Positions 17,035 to 26,066 of a stretch of 64,000 bases of DNA are shown piece by piece. The number at the start of each line of letters is the position of its first letter. The stretch's first letter is position 1. The translations under genes were made by a program, and so were the position numbers. The DNA comes from Alphaproteobacteria bacterium (lineage in GTDB: Bacteria; Pseudomonadota; Alphaproteobacteria; Rhizobiales; Xanthobacteraceae): contig VAZV01000152.1 in assembly GCA_005884765.1 (NCBI GenBank), positions 28,744 through 92,743 on the forward strand, given 5' to 3'. The notes below the pieces were generated by a model. The model made no database searches, was not told where the DNA came from, and saw nothing but the letters and a program-made list of their open reading frames with translations.

Positions 17035-18234
17035 TCAGAACGATAGACTATCCCTGACCAGCACCCACCGGCCGTGCTGGATCTGCTGGACCTGCGTCAC
17101 CGTGTTGGCCAGATGATCGGTCTTGGAGAATTTGGTCGGCGGCGAATTGAAAATGTCGAGGAACTTATCGCCGGACTCCAGTGCATCGAGCATCTTCTGG
17201 CCGGTCAGATCCTTGCCGGCCATGTTGGCGTAATAGGCAAACGTCTCCACCGCATTGTAGCCGACGATGGCCTGGGTATTGGCATCGGTGCCGAACATCT
17301 TCTTGTAGTTCACGAGCCAGTCCTTGGCCTTGCCCTTGGCCGTATCTTCGTAGGGAATTTCGAAGCCCGACGCGGCGTAGAGTCCTTCCACGGCTTCCTT
17401 GCCAAGCGCCGGCACTTCAAGCACGTTGGTCGGCGTGGCACCGAGGAAGGTCACGTCCCAGCCGAGTTTCCTCGCTTCACTCATCGCGCCGATGGTCTCG
17501 CGGATCACGGTGCCGAGCACGACCAGATCGCAGCCATCGGATTTCATCTTGGCGACCTGCGCGCTGAAATCGGACGTGCCGCGCTTGTAGCTCGTGACCG
17601 AGGCCGGCTGGACCTTCATGGCATCGAGTTGCTGGGTAAATCCGTCAAGCACGTTTTTTCCGTACTCGTCGTCCTGATGCATGATGCAGGGTTTCTTGAA
17701 GTTCTTCGCATCCAACATGTATTTGAGCGCGGCGCGCGTGCTCTCGACATAGGGCAGGAGATTGTTGAACTTGAGCCGTTCCTGTGGCTTCGACGGATCG
17801 AACTTGAAGGTGAATTCGGCAGCCGTCAGCGGAAACAATTGCAACACGCCGGCGTCGAACAGCACGTCCTGCGCCGCAAGCACGGTGGGCGAACCCATCG
17901 GGCCGATCATGGCGAAAATCTTGTCGCGCTCGACCATTTTTTGCGATGCCAGCACCGCCCGCTTCGGATCGTAGCCGTTGTCTTCCAGGATCATCCTAAG
18001 CTTGCGCCCCTGGATGCCGCCGGCCGCGTTGATCTCCTCGACCGCCATTTTCATGCCGTTGGACGCCGGGACGCCCCAGACCTTGATTGGGCCCGACAAA
18101 ACCTGGTGAGTGCCGATCACGATCTCGGTTGCCGAGATGCCGTCATTGGTGACTTTGGTCTGCGCCGCGGCCGGTAGATGCGTCAGCGCGAGCGCGCCGA
18201 CCGCAAGGCCCAACGCCTTGAGCGATTTCGACAC
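17035..18234 (-). CDS. Branched-chain amino acid-type ABC substrate-binding protein
   Basis: A 399-residue periplasmic binding protein of the LivJ/LivK class (Peripla_BP_6). Signal peptide about 1-24 (ending PAAA-QT). Core motifs: IVIGTHQVLSGPIKVWG, GMKMAVEEINAAGGIQGRKLRMILEDNGYDP, and a second lobe from about 140. The start ATG at 18232-18234 is preceded by AAGAGGAGA, a good ribosome-binding site. The ligand could be an amino acid, aromatic acid or amide; the family is broad. Upstream, only an 18-codon relic of a livH permease gene remains, so this protein is either an orphan receptor or works with a permease encoded elsewhere. Confidence 0.93.
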   Translation of the reverse strand: MSKSLKALGLAVGALALTHLPAAAQTKVTNDGISATEIVIGTHQVLSGPIKVWGVPASNGMKMAVEEINAAGGIQGRKLRMILEDNGYDPKRAVLASQKMVERDKIFAMIGPMGSPTVLAAQDVLFDAGVLQLFPLTAAEFTFKFDPSKPQERLKFNNLLPYVESTRAALKYMLDAKNFKKPCIMHQDDEYGKNVLDGFTQQLDAMKVQPASVTSYKRGTSDFSAQVAKMKSDGCDLVVLGTVIRETIGAMSEARKLGWDVTFLGATPTNVLEVPALGKEAVEGLYAASGFEIPYEDTAKGKAKDWLVNYKKMFGTDANTQAIVGYNAVETFAYYANMAGKDLTGQKMLDALESGDKFLDIFNSPPTKFSKTDHLANTVTQVQQIQHGRWVLVRDSLSF

Positions 18235-18349
18235 GGCTGGTCTCCTCTTGCCTGTTGATAGCTTTGGCCCGCATTGAACGAAGGCTCGGCCTGCTGGTCC
18301 TTCGACGTTGTCAAACCTCTCGCGCGGTTCACGCCGCCGCCCGTTCGCC

Positions 18350-18403
18350 CTACACGCAGCCGAGTGCGATGCCGCTCACCAACTGCTGAACGAAGTCCGG
18401 CAT
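18350..18403 (-). pseudogene. livH: livH (branched-chain amino acid permease) 5' relic
   Basis: Reading the minus strand from ATG at 18401-18403 gives MPDFVQQLVSGIALGCV and then TAG. That is recognisably the beginning of LivH-type permeases, which continue at this point with YGLIALG. After the stop the similarity ends within the next codons. A GGAGG-like ribosome-binding site is still present upstream. It lies directly upstream of, and in the same direction as, the LivK-type binding-protein gene, as livH often does. So a transporter operon has lost its permease here. Confidence 0.65.
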
Positions 18404-18650
18404 TGCCGAGAGCCCTCCCCGGATGTGCCGGCGATTTGTTGGATCGCCTTTGCCGCGTCTTGTGTCCGCGAGCTGCTCAGCGCTGAACGACTGCACATTG
18501 TCCGTAAACCCATTCAGCCCAAAGGCTCGACCTCTGTCAACGAAGCGCTGGTGATGCCCCGGCGGGGCGGAATTTGAGTTTGCCGATTCACGGCGCCGAA
18601 ATATCTTCAGTCCATGGTGGCGATGCCAAAACAAGCGGGATAGACGCGTC

Positions 18651-19400
18651 ATGAAATCAGAACAATCCGCGCTGCAGGTGCGAGGGTTAACAAAGCGTTT
18701 TGACCGCCTCGCGGTCGATGCGCTTGATCTCACCGTCCGCAGCGGCGAATTCTACGCCTTGGTCGGGCCCAACGGCGCCGGCAAGACCACGACCTTGCGC
18801 ATGGTCGCGGGCCTGCTCAGGCCCGATGCCGGTTCGGTCGCGATCTTCGGTATCGACGCGCTCGGTGAGCCGGTCGCCGCCAAGCAGATGATGGCGTGGG
18901 TTTCCGACGAGCCGATGATCTATGACAAGCTCACACCGCTGGAATATCTCGAATTTGTCGCCGGCCTCTGGGGCGTCGATCCCCAGGTCGCGCATCAATC
19001 GGCACGCGATCTTCTGGTCTCGCTCGGTCTCGAGCCGCACCTTGGCGAGCGCTGCGAAGGATTTTCCAAAGGCATGCGCCAGAAAGTGGCGCTGGCCGGC
19101 GCGCTGGTCCACGACCCCCATCTGATCATCCTGGACGAGCCGCTCACCGGCCTCGACGCCGTCTCCGCCCGCCACGTCAAGGGACTATTAGGCGATCGCG
19201 TGCGCGCAGGCTCCACGGTGATCATGACCACCCATATTCTTGAAGTCGCCGAACGCATGGCCGATCGGATCGGCGTCATTGCCGCAGGCCGGCTGGTGGC
19301 CGAGGGGACGCTTGCCGAATTGCGCCAGCAAAACGGGCGTAGCGATACCAGTCTCGAAGACCTGTTCATCGCGCTGGTCGACGTCGAGGCCGCCGCATGA
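18651..19400 (+). CDS. ABC transporter ATP-binding protein (ABC-2 exporter type)
   Basis: A 249-residue ATPase with all motifs: Walker A GPNGAGKTT, Q/W-loop region, signature FSKGMRQKVALAGAL, Walker B LIILDEPLTGLD and the H-loop histidine in MTTHIL. It resembles exporter ATPases of the CcmA/NatA group, which work with ABC-2 membrane subunits. Its stop overlaps the permease start by four bases (ATGA at 19397), so the two are translationally coupled. Substrate unknown. Confidence 0.95.
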   Translation: MKSEQSALQVRGLTKRFDRLAVDALDLTVRSGEFYALVGPNGAGKTTTLRMVAGLLRPDAGSVAIFGIDALGEPVAAKQMMAWVSDEPMIYDKLTPLEYLEFVAGLWGVDPQVAHQSARDLLVSLGLEPHLGERCEGFSKGMRQKVALAGALVHDPHLIILDEPLTGLDAVSARHVKGLLGDRVRAGSTVIMTTHILEVAERMADRIGVIAAGRLVAEGTLAELRQQNGRSDTSLEDLFIALVDVEAAA

Positions 19401-20923
19401 GCTCGGACGCGGCACTCACCTGGTTTGCGCGGCATGAGCTGCGCCTGGCATGGCGCGAATGGCTCGCGATGATGACGGGCGGGCGGCGCCGGCGCAAACG
19501 CGCGGTCGCCATCGGCCTGATTGTCTTTGCCGCGTTCATGCATATCCCGGCCTGGGCGGTGATCGGCCGTTTCGCCGATCTGCGCCTGCCGCTCGACAAA
19601 TCCTCGCTCATCGTCATCACCGCGTCCATTTTTCTCGCCTGGGCCCTGATGCTGTCGCAGGCAATCGAATCGGTTACGCGGGTATTCTACGCGCGTGCCG
19701 ATCTCGATCTGATCATGTCGTCGCCGGTCAAGCTGAGCAATGTGTTTTCGATTCGCATCGCCGCGATCGCGCTGTCGATCACAGCAATGGCACTCCTGTT
19801 GTCGACGCCGTTCGTCGATGTGCTGGTGATCGCGGGCGGTGTCCGGTGGTTGTCGGCGTTCGGCGTCGTTATCGCCATTGGGCTCACGGCCGCGGCAGTC
19901 GCGATCGCGGCCACGATCGTGCTGTTTCGCCTGATCGGTCCGGCGCGAACCCGCCTGGTCGCGCAAATCCTCGCCGCGATCATCGGCGCCGGTTTCGTCA
20001 TTGCGCTGCAGGTAGCGGCGATCCTTTCCTATGGCACGCTGTCACGGTTTGCGGTTCTGACGTCGGATGCCGCTGCGGCAATCGCGCCTGGAATCGACAG
20101 CGTCGTGTGGTGGCCGGCGCGCGCTGCGCTCGGCGACGGCGAGGCGCTGCTGCTGCTGTTGTCCGTTGGCCTCGTCCTGCTCGGTGTCGTGATGGCGATG
20201 TTCTCAGCCAGTTTCGCCGACACCGCGGTCAGCGCCTCGGTGCATGCCGGTTCAGGCCCTCAGGGCATTCGGCCAAAAACATTTCGTGGCGGCTCGCGGC
20301 AGCAGGCGCTGCGGCGCAAGGAGTTTGTGCTGCTGCGGCGCGATCCCTGGCTGATCTCGCAAACCCTGATGCAGCTGCTCTATCTGGTGCCGCCGGCATT
20401 GTTGTTGTGGCGAAGCTTTGCCGACTCTTCTACGGCGATCATACTGATCACCCCGGTCATCGTGATGGCGGCGGGTCAGCTCGCCGGCGGCCTTGCCTGG
20501 TTGACGATCTCGGGCGAAGACGCTGCCGATCTGGTCGCGACCGCGCCGCTGCCGCCTGCGCGCACTATCCGCGCCAAGATCGAGGTGGTGCTGATCTCAA
20601 TCGGCATGATCTTCGCCCCGCTGGTGCTCGCGCTCGGCGTCGCCTCGCCGCCACAGGCCGCGGTCACCGCGGTCGGCGTCATCATCGGAGCCGTGTGCGC
20701 GACGTCGATCCAGCTCTGGTTTCGCGTGCAGGCCAAGCGCAGCCAGTTCCGCCGCCGCCAGACCTCGTCGCGGCTCGCGACTTTTGCCGAGGCCTTTTCC
20801 TCGATCGGATGGGCCGCGACCGCGGCGCTGGCGCTCGTGGTTCCGGTTGCGGCCGTCATCAGCGGGTTGATGACGGCAGCTCTGCTCGCAGCGACCTGGA
20901 AGCTGAGCCCGCGGCGGGAGTGA
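19397..20923 (+). CDS. ABC exporter membrane subunit
   Basis: A 508-residue polytopic membrane protein with about ten to twelve hydrophobic segments and a cytoplasmic stretch around 280-310 (RQQALRRKEFVLLRRDPWL), a feature of the large ABC-2-like permeases paired with NatA-type ATPases. It starts inside the stop of the ATPase gene. The N-terminal TWFARHELRLAWREW is also typical of this group. What is exported is not known. It is convergent with the broken hydrolase gene, 11 bp away. Confidence 0.85.
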   Translation: MSSDAALTWFARHELRLAWREWLAMMTGGRRRRKRAVAIGLIVFAAFMHIPAWAVIGRFADLRLPLDKSSLIVITASIFLAWALMLSQAIESVTRVFYARADLDLIMSSPVKLSNVFSIRIAAIALSITAMALLLSTPFVDVLVIAGGVRWLSAFGVVIAIGLTAAAVAIAATIVLFRLIGPARTRLVAQILAAIIGAGFVIALQVAAILSYGTLSRFAVLTSDAAAAIAPGIDSVVWWPARAALGDGEALLLLLSVGLVLLGVVMAMFSASFADTAVSASVHAGSGPQGIRPKTFRGGSRQQALRRKEFVLLRRDPWLISQTLMQLLYLVPPALLLWRSFADSSTAIILITPVIVMAAGQLAGGLAWLTISGEDAADLVATAPLPPARTIRAKIEVVLISIGMIFAPLVLALGVASPPQAAVTAVGVIIGAVCATSIQLWFRVQAKRSQFRRRQTSSRLATFAEAFSSIGWAATAALALVVPVAAVISGLMTAALLAATWKLSPRRE

Positions 20924-20934
20924 GCGCAACGCTC

Positions 20935-21876
20935 TTACCCTTCAATCAGCTCCATCACCGCGCCGGCAAATGCCTCCGGCTCCTCCTGCGGCAGATTGTG
21001 TCCGGCGCGCGGGATCACGCGATGGCTGCGGCGGCCGGTGAATTTTGGCGCGCTGGCGCTGCCGTCGGTCGCCGGCGTCACGCCGTCGGCATCGCCGTCG
21101 AGCGTGATGGTCGGGACCGTGATCGGCGGCAACTCGGCGAGCCGCCGCTGCAGATCCGCATATTGCGGATCGCCTGCCGCCAGGCCGAAGCGATGGCGAT
21201 AGCTGTGGATCACGACGTCGACATAGTCCGGATTGTCGTGCGCGACCGCGGTCCGCTCGAAGCACGCATCGTCGAAATGTCAGTTCGGCGACCACTGCCG
21301 CCATAATATCCTGGCGATCTCACGCCGGTTGGCCGCGAGCCCCACGCGCCCGCGCTCGAGCTGAAAATAATATTGGTACCACAGCGCAACCTCATGCTGC
21401 GGCCGCGCCGGCACCATGGCACGCGCGATGTCCTGAATGAGATAGGAGTTCACCGAGACCAGACCGATGCAGCGCTCCGGCCACAGCGCCGCACCGACGC
21501 AGGCCGCGCGGCCGCCCCAGTCGTAGCCCGCGAATACCGCGCGCTCGATCTCAAGCGCATCCATCAGCGCCGTCATGTCCGCGCCGATCGCGGCCTGCTC
21601 GCCTGAGCGCGGCGTTGCGGAATCGCGAAAGCGGGTTGGGCCGTAACCGCGCAAGTACGGCACGATGACGCGGCAGCCTTTTGAGGCCAGCATTGGCGCA
21701 ACGTCGACATAAGAATGGATGTCGTAGGGAAAGCCATGCATGAGCATCGCAGCCGGGCCATCCGAGGGGCTGGCCTCGTAATAGGCGATATCGAGCACGC
21801 CGGCATCGACACGGCGGAGCGGTTCGAGGCGTTTTGTCGAGGGTGCACGCGGAACGGAAAAGGACTGCTCGGACAT
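20935..21876 (-). pseudogene. Alpha/beta hydrolase (epoxide hydrolase/dehalogenase-like) with in-frame TGA
   Basis: A 313-codon alpha/beta-hydrolase reading frame interrupted once, at codon 199, by TGA (21280-21282). The frame stays the same on both sides. Before the stop: oxyanion motif HGFPYD (about 47-52) and nucleophile motif GYDWGG with D119, the aspartate type used by epoxide hydrolases and haloalkane/haloacetate dehalogenases. After it: the acid region (TLDGDADGVTP) and the catalytic histidine in AGHNLPQEEPEAF. The context WSPN-stop-HFDDACF suggests the TGA replaces a TGG tryptophan codon. The truncated product (198 residues) would lack the histidine and be inactive. A true point mutation or a sequencing error are both possible. 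Confidence 0.85.
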
Positions 21877-21966
21877 GTGAACTCCACGGCGGCGTCTGGC
21901 ATGATAAGTTTGGCACTGAATGATGCGATTACAATATCGCTGGCGCGATCGAAACGGGGTTTGGCG

Positions 21967-22782
21967 ATGTTGCGACTATCTTGTGCTGCTTTGGCGATGT
22001 TGAGCTGGTTGATCGCACCTGTCGCCGCCGAGGATGTTCCGCGAAGCGAATGCCTGGCGATCTCGCAAGGAGCCCCGCGGGCGGCGCCAGTCAATCTGCG
22101 GAGGGCTGCCAATGCAGCCGACGAGATCGCGATCACCTATGGCGGCCATTCGACCTATTACATCGACACGCCCGCGGGGCTTCGGATCGCAACCGACTGG
22201 AGCGGCGCCTATCGCACCGGCCGGCTTCCCGACGTCGTCACCATGAACCGCGCGCACTCGACCCATTACACCCTGTTTCCCGACCCGCACATTGCCCATG
22301 TGCTGCACGGCTGGGGCGACGACGGCCAGCCGGCGAAGATCGCGGAGCGCATCGGCGACGTTTTCATCCGCAATGTAACGACCGACATCCGCCGCTACTG
22401 GGGCGACGATTCGAGCGGCGAGATGATCAAGGACGGCAATTCGATCTTCATCTTCGAGGTCGCGGGCCTGTGCATCGGCCATCTCGGGCATCTTCACCAT
22501 CCGCTCGACGACGCCCGGTTTGCGGCGATCGGCCGGCTCGATGTCGTAATGGTGCCGATCGACGGCACCTATACGATGTCGCTCGACGGTGTTTCGGAGA
22601 TCACGCGGCGCTTACGCGCAGCCGTCGTGCTGCCGATGCACCGTTTTGCGACGCCGCTTGAGGAATTCATGCGCCGGATCGGCCAACAGTTCGAGATCGA
22701 CGTCCGCACCGAGCGCACGCTGAGGATATCGCGGGAGACGCTACCGGGCACGCCGACCGTCATCATCCTCGACGGGGTTTGA
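21967..22782 (+). CDS. MBL-fold (UlaG-like) metallo-hydrolase, exported
   Basis: A 271-residue protein of the metallo-beta-lactamase fold. The open frame extends to 21715 but overlaps the divergent hydrolase; the ATG at 21967 starts a clean signal peptide (MLRLSCAALAMLSWLIAPVAA). Motifs: GHSTYYIDTPAGLRIATDW (the first strand/turn of UlaG-like proteins), MNRAHSTHYT, CIGHLGHLHHPLD and VVLPMHRFATP. The classical HxHxDH is reduced to AHSTHYT, so metal-binding residues differ from typical hydrolases, as in the Lactamase_B_3 branch. Substrate unknown. Confidence 0.8.
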   Translation: MLRLSCAALAMLSWLIAPVAAEDVPRSECLAISQGAPRAAPVNLRRAANAADEIAITYGGHSTYYIDTPAGLRIATDWSGAYRTGRLPDVVTMNRAHSTHYTLFPDPHIAHVLHGWGDDGQPAKIAERIGDVFIRNVTTDIRRYWGDDSSGEMIKDGNSIFIFEVAGLCIGHLGHLHHPLDDARFAAIGRLDVVMVPIDGTYTMSLDGVSEITRRLRAAVVLPMHRFATPLEEFMRRIGQQFEIDVRTERTLRISRETLPGTPTVIILDGV

Positions 22783-22876
22783 TATCCAATACCAGCCATC
22801 GGCGTCATGACTGGCCTGGCGCCGGCAATGCGCTAGTATCGCAGCCCACAAGCAATAAGAACAGGGAGCGAAATTC

Positions 22877-23926
22877 ATGGCCAGCACTGCACCCGCCTGG
22901 AAGAGCGGGCTTTACGCCGATCCGCGCGAAGACTGGCTCGCGCAACTGACCGAGCAAGTGATCGATCCAGCGCGACCGATCGTCGATCCGCACCATCATC
23001 TCTGGGATCGCGGCGGTCTGCGCTACATGATCGAGGACTTGGCCGCGGATATCGGGTCAGGCCACAACGTTATCGCAACCGTCTATGTCGAGGCCCGTTC
23101 GATGTATCGCGCGCAGGGCCCAGAGGCATTCCGCCCGGTCGGCGAAGTCGAATTCGCCAACGGCGCCGCGGCGATGAGCGCAAGCGGCGGCTATGGCAAG
23201 GCCTTGATCTGCGCCGGCATCGTCGGCCACGTCAATCTGTTGCTGGGCGACGGCGCGAAACCGGTGCTGGAGGCGGAGGTCGCTGCCGGCAACGGCCGCT
23301 TCCGCGGCATCCGCCATTCCTCGGCCTGGGATGCTGACCCCAATGTCGCCCACATGTATGTGACCCGGCCGAAGGGCTTGCTGGGCGATTCAACCTTCCG
23401 CAAGGGTTTTTCCTGTCTCGCGCCGCTCGGCCTGAGTTTTGACGCTTGGCTGTTCCAGCCTCAGATCGGTGAACTCACCGAGCTCGCGCGAGCCTTTCCG
23501 GATACCAGAATCTGCCTTGACCATTGCGGCGGGGTGGTCGGTATCGGCGTTTACGCCAACCGCCGCGAGGAGCTGTTTCCACTTTGGAAGGCGTCGATCA
23601 ACGAAATCGCCAAATGTCCGAACGTGGTGGTCAAGCTCGGCGGGCTGGCGATGCGGCTGCCGGGCTATGATTTTCATCTACGTCCCGAACCGCCGACGTC
23701 GGGACAGGCGGCCGCAGCCTGGAAGCCGTATATAGAGACGTGCATCGAGGCCTTCGGTCCCAGCCGCTGCATGTTCGAGAGCAATTTTCCGCCCGACAAA
23801 GGCCAGTGCAGCTATCAAGTGATCTTCAACGCCTTCAAGCGCCTGGCCGCGCCATATTCGGAGGCGGAGAAGACCGCGCTGTTCTCGAAGACGGCGACCG
23901 ATTTCTACCGGCTGAAACTGGGCTGA
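22877..23926 (+). CDS. Amidohydrolase-family (TIM-barrel) metal-dependent hydrolase
   Basis: A 349-residue protein of the amidohydrolase 2 family. N-terminal metal motif DPHHHLWDRGG (His 39-41), later CLDHCGG near 216-222, and a C-terminal MFESNFPPDKGQCSY typical of this group, where a conserved Asp is the last metal ligand. GGGAGCG lies nine bases before the ATG. Related enzymes are lactonases, decarboxylases and hydratases of aromatic or sugar acids; nothing nearby fixes the substrate. Confidence 0.9.
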   Translation: MASTAPAWKSGLYADPREDWLAQLTEQVIDPARPIVDPHHHLWDRGGLRYMIEDLAADIGSGHNVIATVYVEARSMYRAQGPEAFRPVGEVEFANGAAAMSASGGYGKALICAGIVGHVNLLLGDGAKPVLEAEVAAGNGRFRGIRHSSAWDADPNVAHMYVTRPKGLLGDSTFRKGFSCLAPLGLSFDAWLFQPQIGELTELARAFPDTRICLDHCGGVVGIGVYANRREELFPLWKASINEIAKCPNVVVKLGGLAMRLPGYDFHLRPEPPTSGQAAAAWKPYIETCIEAFGPSRCMFESNFPPDKGQCSYQVIFNAFKRLAAPYSEAEKTALFSKTATDFYRLKLG

Positions 23927-24042
23927 GCCTCGGTCGGGTGCGTCGGCCGTGATCGATGAAGCTTGCCGGCTTCGCGGCCGCTGAACCCGCTAGGCATCGG
24001 ACGCGACGAAAACCAGGGATCACCAACTTACGGCAGGACCTT

Positions 24043-24600
24043 ATGCCCCTCACGCCCGATCAACTGGCCAACGAACCAGCCGAGCGGCTGATGTACCCTC
24101 CGTTCGACTTCAGGATTGAACCCCCTGGCGATGGATGGTTCTCGGTGGACGGCGTCGACCAATATCAGCAGATCGGAAATGACGGCGCAGGCGGCGCCTT
24201 CGTGCTGTTGCCGCCATCGCAGCGCGTGCTTTACGTTTCATCCGAGGGCCAGGCCGGCATCATCGCCGCCGATTTCGAGGAATTTATCCAGCTCATCGTG
24301 ACGCACCCCTATTGGCGCGACATTCTCAGATTTTCCGGCGGCGGCAAGCTCGCCGAGATGCGGCGCGCCGCGGCCGCGCTCGAAGCCACGCTTGACGATG
24401 AGGACGAGGTGAATGAAGCACGCGATTTCGTGAGGTCGCAACTGGCGCTCGCCGAACCTGCCGATCCGGTCGGCGCCCTGCATCGCGCGGTATCGGCGTC
24501 GGACGTTACCGTGCGCGCGCCCGACGGCAACCCTTGCACCGGCCTGGTTAATCGCTACACCGTCGACGATTCGCCATTCCTGCGCGGCGTCGCCGACTAG
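24043..24600 (+). CDS. Conserved hypothetical protein, possibly SMI1/KNR4 (SUKH)-like
   Basis: A 185-residue acidic protein with no signal peptide or membrane segment. The frame is open from 23956, but the ATG at 24043 (GCAGGACC upstream) is the likelier start. The middle (FVLLPPSQRVLYVSSEGQAGIIAADFEEFIQLIV) has the look of a SUKH/SMI1 domain: glycine-rich loop, strand, then a helix with F-x-E-F. That assignment is tentative. The stop codon TAG is part of the CTAG end of the palindromic repeat that follows. Confidence 0.7.
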   Translation: MPLTPDQLANEPAERLMYPPFDFRIEPPGDGWFSVDGVDQYQQIGNDGAGGAFVLLPPSQRVLYVSSEGQAGIIAADFEEFIQLIVTHPYWRDILRFSGGGKLAEMRRAAAALEATLDDEDEVNEARDFVRSQLALAEPADPVGALHRAVSASDVTVRAPDGNPCTGLVNRYTVDDSPFLRGVAD

Positions 24601-24701
24601 AGCGGGATGACCCTCTTTCGAATCGTCATCCCGCTCTATCTTCTTGTTTGAGCATGATCTTTTCGGAAAACCGGTACCCACTTTTCCGGATCATGCTCTA
24701 G
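24597..24701. repeat. Double-hairpin dispersed repeat, copy 1
   Basis: A 105-bp element bounded by CTAG at both ends. First hairpin: AGCGGGATGA / TCATCCCGCT. Second: GAGCATGATC / GATCATGCTC with inner TTTTCGGAAAA and CTTTTCCG. The same element recurs at 27754-27859 and its first part at 5692. The left CTAG supplies the stop codon of the gene ending at 24600, and the right CTAG supplies the stop of the opposite-strand gene ending at 24698. Confidence 0.9.
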
Positions 24702-25954
24702 GCCCACTCACCCTGCCGGAACACCGGCACGCGCGAGCCATCGGCATGGATGCCGTCGATGTCGGTCTTGTCGGAGCCGATCATCCAGTCGATGTGGATC
24801 AGGCTCTTGTTGCCGCCTTGCGCCGCGATCTGCTCGGGCGTCAGCTTGCCGCCGTCGACAAAACATTTCGAGTAGCACTGGCCGAGCTCGATGTGCGAGG
24901 CGGCATTCTCGTCGAACAGCGTGTTGAAGAACAATAATCCGCTCTCGGAGATCGGCGAGGAATGCGGCACCAGCGCCACCTCGCCAAGCCGCCGCGCGCC
25001 CTCGTCGGTATCGAGCACCTTGCGCAGCACTTCCTCGCCGCGCGAGGCCGTGGCCTCGACGATGCGCCCTTCCTCGAAGCGCACCGCGATGTTGTCGATC
25101 AGCGTGCCCTGATAGGACAGCGGCTTGGAGGAGACGACATGACCGTAGACCTGCCGGCAATGCGGCGTGGTGAAGACTTCCTCAGTCGGGATATTGGGAT
25201 TGCAGATGATGCCGTTCCTTGCGACCGAGGCGCCACCCACCCATTCGTGGCCGTCGGCAAGCCCGACCATCAGGTCCGTGCCCGGTCCGGAATAATGCAG
25301 CGCCTTGAAGCGCTGTCCGTTGAGCCATGCGGTCCGCTCGCCGAGCACGGCGTTGTGCTTTTCCCATGCGGCCACGGCGCCATCGCTATCCACGCGCGAA
25401 GCCGCGAAGATGGCATCCGCCAACCTTGCCACCGCGACCTCTTCGGCGTCATCAGGAAAGACCCGCCTCGCCCACGACAGGCTCGGATAGGCGATGATGT
25501 TCCAGTTGGTGTCGAAATTGACGATTTTCTCCAGCGCCGGCTGATAGGCGATCGAATTGGCCTTGCTGGCGCGCGCCACCTTGGCTGGGTCCTCACCCGA
25601 CAGCAGCATCGGATCGTCGCCAACAACCGCAAGCCGCGCGGTGTTGGCTGAAAACGCTTGCGCCATGCCCTGATAGAGCCAGTTCGCGGCGCGGTCGAAG
25701 CTGCCGTCATGCCCGAAGCGGAAACGCGACAGCGTCACCTCCTCGTCGGAGAACAGCGGCGTTACCAGGCCGGCGCCAGCCTTGTAGGCATGTTCGGCGA
25801 TCCTTCGCACCAACGGCATCGCGACCGCGGGCGCCGTCAGCAGCAGATCCTGTCCGGCTCGCAACTGCAGCCCCACCTTGACCGCCACCTCGGCGAGGCG
25901 GTCGAGTTTGACGGGATCGATCGGCGTCGAGGAATTGCGCTCGTGTGCGGTCAT
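24698..25954 (-). CDS. M29-family aminopeptidase
   Basis: A 418-residue cytoplasmic metallo-aminopeptidase of the AmpS/AmpT (M29) family. The C-terminal catalytic half carries the family ligands: acidic residue in PTEEVFTTPH, LGEVALVPHSSPI with its glutamate, FDENAASHIELG and the final HIDWMIGS motif. Length matches the family (about 410). It removes N-terminal residues from peptides, with broad specificity. The start ATG at 25952-25954 fits the family N terminus (VKLDRLAEVAVKVGLQLRAGQDLL). Its TAG stop is contributed by the flanking palindromic repeat. Confidence 0.93.
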   Translation of the reverse strand: MTAHERNSSTPIDPVKLDRLAEVAVKVGLQLRAGQDLLLTAPAVAMPLVRRIAEHAYKAGAGLVTPLFSDEEVTLSRFRFGHDGSFDRAANWLYQGMAQAFSANTARLAVVGDDPMLLSGEDPAKVARASKANSIAYQPALEKIVNFDTNWNIIAYPSLSWARRVFPDDAEEVAVARLADAIFAASRVDSDGAVAAWEKHNAVLGERTAWLNGQRFKALHYSGPGTDLMVGLADGHEWVGGASVARNGIICNPNIPTEEVFTTPHCRQVYGHVVSSKPLSYQGTLIDNIAVRFEEGRIVEATASRGEEVLRKVLDTDEGARRLGEVALVPHSSPISESGLLFFNTLFDENAASHIELGQCYSKCFVDGGKLTPEQIAAQGGNKSLIHIDWMIGSDKTDIDGIHADGSRVPVFRQGEWA

Positions 25955-26066
25955 GGAATTCCGGCCTGTGCTGTTCGCGGGTACGCCATCATACCCGCTT
26001 TTGTTGCGCCAAGCTTATCATCCGTCGCACATTCGCGCGACCGGGTCGCAATTCCGCATAACGGAC

